Origin: an uncultured Prevotella sp. | GTDB lineage: Bacteria > Bacteroidota > Bacteroidia > Bacteroidales > Bacteroidaceae | DNA: 48,363 bases | Direction: 5' to 3' | Assembly (NCBI GenBank): GCA_900768785.1 | Contig: CAAGEG010000069.1 | Location: forward strand, 1-48,363 | Shown: in pieces, positions 28,901 through 36,264 of the stretch | How the letters are laid out: each line of letters starts with the position of its first letter | Numbering within the stretch: position 1 is the first letter of the stretch | Program-made: the position numbers and the translations under genes | Notes under the pieces: generated by a model | The model's database searches: none | Seen by the model: only the letters and a program-made list of their open reading frames with translations | Told to the model about the DNA's origin: nothing

Positions 28901-29937
28901 ACACCTTTATGCTTAACAACATAACTCTTGTGAGCAAACATTTCGTCATAAGGTTTTGATGGAATAATAAGGTCTTCGCCTTCCCAATCATACCAATTAA
29001 TCATATCTCTACTTGTAGCAAAGGTATTGTAGGCATTATATTCTCTTGTAGGATTGAAGGCTGAGAAATAAAACATCACATAAAGGTCGCCCATTTTGAC
29101 AATTTGAGCATCTCCTGTAATCGTTCCATCGCTATCATGTGCAAAAATGGGATTGTATTTGTATCTTTTCCATTTCTTCATGTCATTAGAAAAAGCCACT
29201 CCGATACGTTCTCCTTTAGGATGTGTTGCATCTTTACCGCCTGCATTATAATACATCATGAATTGATAGCCGAATTTCTTCTTGTCCACCTGATAAACCG
29301 TACTCTTGTATTGTGTCATCTTTTCCCACCATTGTGCATTTTTCTCTTTGTAGCTTAATATAGGACTATCGTATGTGTCCCATAGATGGGCTGTGGAAAT
29401 ATTCTCGGATGTTGATGCAAGACCAATACTTAGAGGAGCGTTAACAGCCTCGTATCCTGTGCCTTCTCCTCCTATGTAAGTAAGCCAATAACGCCCTTTA
29501 AATTTATTAATATTGTAATTCCCGCCCCAATCGTAGTCTATGAGAGCGGGGAAACCACCACGTTGATTCATATCCCAACCATGATCTCCAAAAGCCAAAA
29601 TGCGCCCTAATGTCTGCCAATGTAATAGGTCTTCGCTTTTTGCTAACCATGTTTCATAGCCTCTTCCGTCTGTTCCGCCGTTGCCATTATAACACACGTA
29701 TGTCATATACCAAGAATCGCCTTCACGAAATACAGTAGGGCAATCGTACTTTTTATTATTTGTTTGTGGTGCAATTACAAGACCATATTTGTATGGTGTA
29801 CGAACTTCTTCATACACTTTGCGCATTTCTTTTTGACTAATAGCCTTAACGGCACTCTTTGTCTTTCTTGCTTTTGTTTGTGCTGCGACAGATAATGAAC
29901 AACAACACAAAAGAACAAACAATATTTTTCTTATCAT
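25909..29937 (-). CDS. Trimodular GH43-like / GH2 / malectin hydrolase
   Basis: 1342 residues from the preferred ATG, which begins a signal peptide (MIRKILFVLL...VAAQ); an upstream in-frame start would add 14 residues. Residues about 45-375 form a five-bladed beta-propeller of the GH43/GH32/GH117 kind (DCPTVFREGDSWYMTY, GGFPALIDYDW, TGDAQIVKMGDLYVMFY). Residues about 390-940 are a GH2 enzyme with general acid Glu773 (LWGLQNES) and nucleophile Glu843 (LNGEYGAW). Residues about 1035-1197 are a malectin-like sugar-binding domain (NINCGGDEYTDAYG). Two catalytic units in one secreted chain suggest stepwise attack on one branched side chain. The propeller's exact family is uncertain. Confidence 0.82.
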   Translation of the reverse strand: MIRKILFVLLCCCSLSVAAQTKARKTKSAVKAISQKEMRKVYEEVRTPYKYGLVIAPQTNNKKYDCPTVFREGDSWYMTYVCYNGNGGTDGRGYETWLAKSEDLLHWQTLGRILAFGDHGWDMNQRGGFPALIDYDWGGNYNINKFKGRYWLTYIGGEGTGYEAVNAPLSIGLASTSENISTAHLWDTYDSPILSYKEKNAQWWEKMTQYKSTVYQVDKKKFGYQFMMYYNAGGKDATHPKGERIGVAFSNDMKKWKRYKYNPIFAHDSDGTITGDAQIVKMGDLYVMFYFSAFNPTREYNAYNTFATSRDMINWYDWEGEDLIIPSKPYDEMFAHKSYVVKHKGVVYHFYCAVNKAGQRGIAVATSKPMGLSEVSFPAPNPVGKRYCQNLNDKWTIQFGKNKFIKDIPYNLDDYYGALQKEHGNLHGKAVFSKSFNVPEFENKEFFIRFEGVGTYAEVLLNGKKLGRYDIGRTTETINVTNAIKKGAENNIEVRVSHPEGITDMPWVCGGCSSEWGFSEGSQPFGIFRPVVLEVTDKVRVEPFGVHVWNNQKADSIYINTEIKNYGSEPAEISFINKICDAGGKQIIRLTENITLAGGETRILHQKTAIKNPKLWAPENPYLYSVNSIIKRNNKAVDDVATPFGVKTCSWPLTRNDGDKRFLLNGKGVYINGVCEYEHLFGQSHAFTDKQIEARIKEVKDLGFNAFRDAHQPHNLKYQELIDREGLLWWPQFSAHIWYDTPQFKESFKRHLKQWVKERRNSPSIVLWGLQNESTLPKDFAKECSDIIREMDPTCGSMRLITTCNGGDGTDWNVVQNWSGTYGGNIENYANELKSDDQLLNGEYGAWRTLGNHTGERYTEEKQCDILERKCQLAESVKDSICGQFLWVLQSHDNPGRRQPEEALRRIDKVGPFNHKGLLTTWEQPVDAYYMYKSRYVTADKEPMVYIVPNIIKDSIRVYSNCESVKLSCGKWNETKKKSKNTSLYKWYNVSLYGNLLVATALHKGKIVATDTIALPTYKDWDESILKPADGYHYIYNINCGGDEYTDAYGTNWHQDNTVWSKSWGNKFPNETSPYQASQTYNNYIATSPLFRSSRFGRHELSYRFKAEPGDYRIELYFIEPWYGRGACETSDYEGLRLFDIAINDSTLIHNLDLWGQSRYGRPYKRVLNIKNNGNEIKIDFPRINSGQAIISAIAVASKKDIKDAVAYPVIKDLWKNFEKDKLVHTPDSLLPPKTNNSISAEGIFKKGVLTFNYNVGVAKVYALRFRYYNPEQERTLHVKITDLNGVVYKEDDIIFVKTPEKKTKRRNTSITTGSQTNAGSYIVTITGEGIEKMIFDKLTIE

Positions 29938-29979
29938 ATCGAATGTTTTTATTAGTCGGGACATAATCAAAACTATCAA

Positions 29980-32628
29980 TTATTTCATAAATAACCAATC
30001 AACTTCATCGCTTCCTCCATTAAGTCCAGCATCTCGAACTTTTAGAGGAGTGTCTGTAAATCCTGCAACCATGATAATGCCTTTAGGCAGATTTATTTTG
30101 TGATGTCCTGCATTAAAATGATAAGCATGGATATTTACAATCGGCATACCGGTCATGCTTAAGGCATTACTTATGAGAGCTTCTGCCTGACCATATTCAT
30201 TACCTGTAGCATCTATCTCAAGTTTTGGCGGGCTTGCAAATTTATTTTGGTCGTCAATAAAGAATCCGACAAGCATCTTTGTGGGTTTGTCGCATTCAAA
30301 CTCTACCGTACAGCCATTTATTCTTGTTGTATCTCTATTCAAAACAAGAGCTTTCATTTCTGTCAATTCAGCTGCAATTGAGTCGATTGCTTCATCTCTG
30401 CCTTCAAAGAGTTTAACTCCCTTTGCCATTTTTACCATTTTATAGTTGCTGACAAGTCTTATATCAGAATTTTTGGCAATAGGATTTTTTGTTGAAGTAT
30501 CCGAGTTCCTTTCGGGAGATGTTAAACGACTAATATGTGCTTTAAGATTATTCAATTCTTCTTCATATACCGGAAGCATTTCTTCCCATGTTTTGAAATG
30601 TCCGTTATCGCCACCTACAGGTATTCGTCTTTGAGATGTCTGCATGCTATTGGCATAGAGATAGGTGTCTTTAGTCTTGTCCACCAGTTGCTTATAGTAA
30701 TTATCACTCTTCTCAAGAAGAGGAACGGCCTTTATTAAATAGTCTGTTTCTTTGGACCATTTATAATTTAGAACTTGTTGAGCAGCCAACACTTTATATT
30801 TAAAGGCATAAGCAAAATTGCGATAACAAGCCATATCGTTAGCGAGACGTTCAAATTCTGCCTTGTTTTTTGTTATCTTTGTTGACATTCCTTCAAGGGC
30901 TTCAACTGCCTTATCTCCATGATTAACACATTGGTTAACAATATCAAGAGGTAGTTCTCCGCTGTGTTTTTCTCTCTTCCATTCTTTTTCTACATATTCA
31001 ATAAGTTTTTCTCCTGCAGGTCCGCAACTTTCATAGAAGCCCGGATATATGGTATATTTATAAGGATTAACCAATTGACTTATTTTCATTCCGAGAAGCA
31101 GACATTGTCTGTTCCCTTCCGTTATTCCGAAACGTCTTAATAGTTTAGGCGCAATCTCTCCACTTTCATCAAGAGCTTTTATTATTTGTTGTGCCGTAAT
31201 GGTATCTGTTCCATAGAAATCGGCAAGTGCTTTGCTCCAATAAACGTCATCATTATCTCGTTCGCTATTCCACGCATAACGTCCCCATGCAGAATACCAC
31301 ATCCAATCACGATCTATTTGTAACATTCTGCTGCCATCTGGCAATTTGTCTGCCGTATAAGGCCAATCCCAATAGTTGGCTTGAGGGTAGAGATGTAAAC
31401 CTTTTGCATGATGAATGTTGTGCATAGCCTTTACAGTCTTTTGAATGAATGCAGGTGAAGCCCATCTCCAAGGTTCAAGATTAGCCAAGATATGAACATT
31501 CTCTATGTGTATTGGAGCTGCTGCAGCTAATTGTCTGTGAGTCTCTCCCCATGGTCCTCCGGGTTGATATGTAGTAAGAGATTCTCCTGTATATTTGCTC
31601 ATGGTATAGATATTCTTATACAAAGGTAATGCTTCATGTAGCACTCTTGGTCCGTCTGTGTCATGAGAACGCAATATAATAGGAGGTTCATCTGTTCTTC
31701 CTGATGCTTTAAGTCCATCTTTAATGCCGGGAATGATTGTTTCATTCATCCATGTGATATCATCTTCAATAGTAGCCATAGCTTCTCCTAAGCAAACGAG
31801 GAAGCCAACATTAGGATATTTTTGTATGAAAGCAGATATACTCTTGCGTGTATAGTCGCTAATAAGAGGAGTGATAGGGCGGTTTCTGTCTTGCGTCTTT
31901 ATGCCATAATGGTCCGCAAAAGGTTTTGAAACAAGGATATTATAGAACATTTGTATAACTCTGATACCTCTTTTTTCTGCTTCTGTAGTGAGGAAAGTAA
32001 ACATTTCTTGGTTTAAATCCATTGTGGCATCATCTACTTCGGTGGCAAAAGGATAGTCTTTAAGTTTTACAAGAGAAGCAAAAGGATGTCCGTTCCAAAG
32101 AAATACAGCATTCATGTTATTGGAAGCCAACATGTCCAAATAATTTATCCACAGCTCTTTGTCATAGAACCATGGGAAGTTCTCCGGAGTATAAGGGTAC
32201 TCATAAACTTTATGTCCGGGTAGATAATATGTTTTTTGCATGCCTATACATCCACCTCTTATCTTCATTTCGGGTGCTTCGGTAATATTAGATATGTTTA
32301 AATCTCCATGCTGTTTATAATGTTCTATAAGGCGATTGGCACCATAAATCACACCCGATGCATCATTACCGATAATTTTTATAGTCTTACCTTTTTTATT
32401 AATAGAGAAGCCTTCTTGTGGTAAAGCCTTGTTTTCAGATATTCCGATATTTACTTTCCAACCTTTAATCGTATTGATGTTTTTCTCTAAAATCTCCGAT
32501 GCATAGCTTGTTTGTGGAGAAACAGCATTTTTGGCTATATCTATTTTGATTTTAGACTTTGATGTGTTGCCAAAAGTATTAATACTTATTGCAACCAAAG
32601 AGGCGATTATTACATGTGTTGTTTTCAT
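29980..32628 (-). CDS. GH67N/GH20b-like putative glycoside hydrolase
   Basis: 882 residues from the ATG that opens a signal peptide (MKTTHVIIASLVAISINTFG); a start 10 codons upstream is possible. Residues about 25-110 resemble the N-terminal domain shared by alpha-glucuronidases and hexosaminidases (IIGNDASGVIYGANRLIE). A TIM barrel follows (about 115-470): MKIRGGCIGMQ, LDMLASNNMNAVFLWNGHP, EKRGIRVIQMF, FLVCLGEA, ILANLEPWRWASP. Glu in CLGEA and in NLEPW are candidate catalytic residues. The long helical C-terminus (about 480-710) and a final beta domain recall the GH67/GH115 size class, but I do not see a firm match to either. Uronic-acid release would suit the locus. Confidence 0.6.
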   Translation of the reverse strand: MKTTHVIIASLVAISINTFGNTSKSKIKIDIAKNAVSPQTSYASEILEKNINTIKGWKVNIGISENKALPQEGFSINKKGKTIKIIGNDASGVIYGANRLIEHYKQHGDLNISNITEAPEMKIRGGCIGMQKTYYLPGHKVYEYPYTPENFPWFYDKELWINYLDMLASNNMNAVFLWNGHPFASLVKLKDYPFATEVDDATMDLNQEMFTFLTTEAEKRGIRVIQMFYNILVSKPFADHYGIKTQDRNRPITPLISDYTRKSISAFIQKYPNVGFLVCLGEAMATIEDDITWMNETIIPGIKDGLKASGRTDEPPIILRSHDTDGPRVLHEALPLYKNIYTMSKYTGESLTTYQPGGPWGETHRQLAAAAPIHIENVHILANLEPWRWASPAFIQKTVKAMHNIHHAKGLHLYPQANYWDWPYTADKLPDGSRMLQIDRDWMWYSAWGRYAWNSERDNDDVYWSKALADFYGTDTITAQQIIKALDESGEIAPKLLRRFGITEGNRQCLLLGMKISQLVNPYKYTIYPGFYESCGPAGEKLIEYVEKEWKREKHSGELPLDIVNQCVNHGDKAVEALEGMSTKITKNKAEFERLANDMACYRNFAYAFKYKVLAAQQVLNYKWSKETDYLIKAVPLLEKSDNYYKQLVDKTKDTYLYANSMQTSQRRIPVGGDNGHFKTWEEMLPVYEEELNNLKAHISRLTSPERNSDTSTKNPIAKNSDIRLVSNYKMVKMAKGVKLFEGRDEAIDSIAAELTEMKALVLNRDTTRINGCTVEFECDKPTKMLVGFFIDDQNKFASPPKLEIDATGNEYGQAEALISNALSMTGMPIVNIHAYHFNAGHHKINLPKGIIMVAGFTDTPLKVRDAGLNGGSDEVDWLFMK

Positions 32629-32673
32629 AAGATTGTGTTTTAGTTTTGTTGTTGACAAAGAGCCAGTATTCTG

Positions 32674-32687
32674 TTTGATATATCAAA
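32674..32687. repeat. 14-bp perfect palindrome between GH78-like and GH67N-like genes
   Basis: TTTGATATATCAAA, a perfect palindrome in the middle of the 83-nt gap after the cytoplasmic GH78-like gene. Possible protein site or small hairpin; nothing else is seen in the gap. Confidence 0.3.
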
Positions 32688-32711
32688 ACTTTATAAAGAA
32701 GGTGGTTAATC

Positions 32712-34892
32712 TTATAGGTTTATTGACAACTCTTTTTGTATCGGTATTATATAATTATTGCCTTTGTAGATAAGAGTGCCTTTTCCTCCGTCGCTTTTTA
32801 TTCTTATTGACTTTTTATCTACATGCACGTGAATTGCTCCGTATGGAGTTGGGACACTTCCTTCAATCCATTCAAGCCCTCCGGTATCAGGTTTTACAAC
32901 ATATTCTTCATAACCGGCTTTTGTGGGTGCTATGCCTAAATAGTATTTCCCTAAAAGATATATAGGGCTGGCACCCCATGCGTGGCATAGGCTTTTACCA
33001 TAAGGACGCCCATACATGGCAAGATGTTCTTCATTTTTGTCTTGCGGATTATATTTTTCCCAAAAGCTTGTAGCTCCATTATCTATCATTCCACCCCAAT
33101 AGCTAATGATTTCGGGCAACACTTCTTGTTGTAATCCCATTTGACATAGAGCTTCCAACTCATAAAAGCGCATATATGGTGTGGTTATCTTCTCTATATC
33201 GGGGTTCAGCATGACAGATTTCAATATGGTTTGTTTGTCTTTGTCATTTATTATGTCATAAATGATTGCAAACATATTAGGGAATTTGGTTATCTGTCTG
33301 TTTATTTCGCCATCTTCAATGGCATGCATAAATGCTTGGTTGTTGTTGTCCCAGAATAAAGGTTTAAGTTTTGACTTGAGATTGTTTGCCAAGACGGAAT
33401 ATTTTTTTGCATCTTCAGAATATTCTTCTTTTGTGATGCTTCCTTGAGGCATGTCTTTTTGCGGATTGTCTCTAAGGAGTTCCGCACATGTTCTCATGGT
33501 TTCAAGCGACTTTAAAAATAGTATTTGTTCAAAGCAAAGTATGCCTCTTTTGTGCATGGGGAAGTCAACCCAATCAACAAAAATCCAATCGTCGTCTTTC
33601 CCTTCAGCCAGTCCGTCTTCATTGGTTCTTTGCTCTACATAATTCATCATGGTTTTCATACGAGGATAAATCTCTCTAACGAAATCTATATCTGCTGTGT
33701 ACATATAATAATCATGTATAGATTTAAACCAATAAAACGTATAGTCCATGATTGTGTTTATATGTGCGGTTACCGGGTCTTTGCCTCTCAACTGTCTTAT
33801 TGTGCGCTTCACACATTCTGTATCAAAGCGAAGATAAAAGTTCATCAAGTAAGATTGAATGGCATCGCCCGACCATGTCCATCTGTCTCTCTTTATTCCG
33901 TCAACAAAAAACTCTCTTGTTGTCAGATCCATTGTATATGCTGCGATGTCCCAAATGTGATTAATCCTCTCATCATTACATCTGAAACTGCCACAATCCT
34001 GTCTTTCTTGCTTAGAGTATTCATAGTCCATAGCTATGCTTTCGTATGTGATGTTTCCTTCTGTAACAATAAAGACAAAACGAAATGCTTTGGAATGGCT
34101 TAATATAAGAGTGCCTTTCTTGTCGGTAAAATCGGCTTTCCCTCCTTTGATGTTATCTCCTTTGATGTACAAAATATCTAATGTCTCGCAATGTTGCATG
34201 TCAAGAGCTTCCTCTTTGCTCTCTCCATAATATATGCGTATTACGCCATCTCCTTTAGTATGCTTGAATTTCAGATAACCGAAAGTCTCTCTCCCAAAAT
34301 CATATAGCGTGCTTACGGTTGAAGAAGAACCTTTGGTTTTGCTTTCCGATAAATGTTCTGCCAACCTTCTTTCTTGGGTTTGAGGCTCTATCTCCATGCG
34401 TTCCAAATGGAATTTTGATGGCGGAGTGTCAATCTCGTTAAAGTTCCAAGATGCTGCATGTACATAAATGCCCGAGCCATGAGCAATACCATTTTCGTCA
34501 ATCCATATTTTATCCTCGTATGTGGCAAGCCATGTGTCGTCTGAAACTATTGTTTCTCCTTGAATGAAAAGAGCGGGAGGCGTTGTTTGATTATATACTT
34601 TGATGTTCAGCATGTGCTCTCCTTCCGGAATAACAAAAGATTCGGGCATGCCGAATTGCAACTTGCCGTCAAGCATAAAATTGAAGTCGCCTTCGGCTTT
34701 AATATTTATTTTCTCTTCTTTCTCAACTACTATCTTTTTTGAGAATTCTACAGTTACCCAATGGCTGTCTTGTTTCCAGAAAGGAGGAAACATAGCCCCC
34801 CTCTCTGTTCTTCGGTTATTAAATATATTGCCGAGCCATATTTCAAAATCGCCCGGATACCATATCCATGTAGCCTTAGATTTCTTCGCCAT
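32712..34892 (-). CDS. Cytoplasmic GH78-like alpha-L-rhamnosidase
   Basis: 726 residues with no signal peptide (MAKKSKATWIWYPG), unlike nearly all neighbours, so it should act in the cytoplasm. The layout is N-terminal beta-sandwiches (about 1-295), (alpha/alpha)6 barrel (about 300-640) and a C-terminal sandwich. The catalytic motif is DGIKRDRWTWSGD: Asp331, Asp336 and Asp343 align with the RhaB-type Asp/Glu/Asp triad, but the general-acid position is Asp instead of Glu. The general base is Glu612 in GATSFWE. Its start lies 17 nt inside the end of the MFS porter gene, implying translational coupling: the porter probably imports the rhamnosylated oligosaccharide that this enzyme cuts. Confidence 0.82.
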   Translation of the reverse strand: MAKKSKATWIWYPGDFEIWLGNIFNNRRTERGAMFPPFWKQDSHWVTVEFSKKIVVEKEEKINIKAEGDFNFMLDGKLQFGMPESFVIPEGEHMLNIKVYNQTTPPALFIQGETIVSDDTWLATYEDKIWIDENGIAHGSGIYVHAASWNFNEIDTPPSKFHLERMEIEPQTQERRLAEHLSESKTKGSSSTVSTLYDFGRETFGYLKFKHTKGDGVIRIYYGESKEEALDMQHCETLDILYIKGDNIKGGKADFTDKKGTLILSHSKAFRFVFIVTEGNITYESIAMDYEYSKQERQDCGSFRCNDERINHIWDIAAYTMDLTTREFFVDGIKRDRWTWSGDAIQSYLMNFYLRFDTECVKRTIRQLRGKDPVTAHINTIMDYTFYWFKSIHDYYMYTADIDFVREIYPRMKTMMNYVEQRTNEDGLAEGKDDDWIFVDWVDFPMHKRGILCFEQILFLKSLETMRTCAELLRDNPQKDMPQGSITKEEYSEDAKKYSVLANNLKSKLKPLFWDNNNQAFMHAIEDGEINRQITKFPNMFAIIYDIINDKDKQTILKSVMLNPDIEKITTPYMRFYELEALCQMGLQQEVLPEIISYWGGMIDNGATSFWEKYNPQDKNEEHLAMYGRPYGKSLCHAWGASPIYLLGKYYLGIAPTKAGYEEYVVKPDTGGLEWIEGSVPTPYGAIHVHVDKKSIRIKSDGGKGTLIYKGNNYIIPIQKELSINL

Positions 34893-36246
34893 ATCTTTCT
34901 CTTGTTATTTCTTCTAATGTTTTGCCTTGAGTTTTAGGAGCTCCAACAACTCCGATGATGAGAGAAATAATGAAGAATGTCATCATTATATACCCTGCTA
35001 TGGTGAAGCCTTCGCCTTGTTCTCCATAAATATATACGAAGGAGAGTCCCCAAACAGCTGATAGTCCTCTTACAACAAAGAACATTATGCCTTGAGCTGC
35101 CGCTCTAAACTTTGCGGGGAATAGTTCTGAAGCCCACAACGCATAAAATGTTTGTACGGAAATGCCTGCTTGAATTGCCCACAAAAGCGTAAAGACAACA
35201 AGTCCTGTCATGCTGTTTATCCCGATGGTTACTATGATAAGCCATGCTATGACGCCCATGCTGACGCCAAAACCGAACAGGGCACGTTGATTAACTTTGT
35301 CAACTATGAGTGAGCAAACAAATGTCATGGCTATGATAACCACCCATTGTCCTGCGGCAAACATATTTGCCATTTCGTTGCTCAAGCCTCCTGCTGTTTC
35401 ATAAATATGTGGTTGGAAAAATCCCATTACTGAACATACGAGGTTCCACGTGAGGTACATGCCGGCAAGAAAAGCCATTGATTTGATGCAAGTCTTGTTG
35501 GAGAATAACGCTCCGAAAGATGAAAAGACGCTTTTACTCTTTATTCCGTTTTGTTTTTCGTTCTTTTTTGCCGCTATCCATTCTGTGCTCTCATCAAGTC
35601 TGCGTTGTAATTGCCATGCTATGAATGCTACGACAAATAGAGAAGCAAATACAATTCTCGAACTGAAAACATTTAGTTCTGCTCCTTGAGCCTCACCTCC
35701 TGTTATAATATTTGCTATAAACTCAACAAAGCCAAACGCCACGCCGCCTGTATTGCTGCCTGCTGTGGCCGGTGCGAGAATAGTACCTATGATTAAAATG
35801 ATGAGAGGTCCTATGCCCCAAGCCATTTGTGAGATACATATATTGCGACCTCTGTTTTGTGTTTCCGAGCTTTCTGAGATGTAAGTCCATGAAGCAGGCA
35901 CACCCACACCTACTGATATACCTGTTATCAAGAAGCCCGTGAGTAGGATAGGGAAGTTTGTTGCAAGCATGATAACCAATACTCCGAGCATGTAAACCAG
36001 CATGTTGTAAGTATAAATAGCTTTTCTTCCATATTTATCTGCGAGGAATCCACCTATGATAGCACCTATTGCTGCTCCCAAACAGTTGGCACTAATGGCG
36101 TTAAGCCACCCTAAATCGCCTTCTGTAAGTCCGAGATAGTCTTTCCATAATGTTAATCCGCTTGCGCCTGCCACTATGGCTCCTGCATCAAGATAGTTGG
36201 TCAGAGAAACTGCCAATGTGCTTTTCAAACTATTTTTGTTTTTCAT
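34876..36246 (-). CDS. MFS sugar porter-type transporter
   Basis: 456 residues, about 12 membrane segments. Inner-membrane proton-coupled sugar or oligosaccharide importer. Sugar-porter signatures: GGFLADKYGRKA after TM2, LDESTEW in the central loop (diverged PESPRW), ELFPAKFRAAAQG after TM10 and a C-terminal PKTQGKTLEEI resembling PETKGKTLEE. It is the only transporter in the hydrolase operon. It starts 18 nt after the beta-helix gene and overlaps the cytoplasmic GH78-like gene by 17 nt, so a rhamnose-containing di- or oligosaccharide is the likely cargo. Free rhamnose, arabinose or uronic acid cannot be excluded. Confidence 0.85.
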   Translation of the reverse strand: MKNKNSLKSTLAVSLTNYLDAGAIVAGASGLTLWKDYLGLTEGDLGWLNAISANCLGAAIGAIIGGFLADKYGRKAIYTYNMLVYMLGVLVIMLATNFPILLTGFLITGISVGVGVPASWTYISESSETQNRGRNICISQMAWGIGPLIILIIGTILAPATAGSNTGGVAFGFVEFIANIITGGEAQGAELNVFSSRIVFASLFVVAFIAWQLQRRLDESTEWIAAKKNEKQNGIKSKSVFSSFGALFSNKTCIKSMAFLAGMYLTWNLVCSVMGFFQPHIYETAGGLSNEMANMFAAGQWVVIIAMTFVCSLIVDKVNQRALFGFGVSMGVIAWLIIVTIGINSMTGLVVFTLLWAIQAGISVQTFYALWASELFPAKFRAAAQGIMFFVVRGLSAVWGLSFVYIYGEQGEGFTIAGYIMMTFFIISLIIGVVGAPKTQGKTLEEITRERYGEEI

Positions 36247-36264
36247 ACTTGTTTTATGTTTGTA

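Noticed and set aside
29980..32628. Firm GH115 assignment
   Set aside because: Size and the long helical C-terminus fit, but the N-terminal and active-site motifs look more like the GH67N/GH20b group, so only a superfamily-level call is made.
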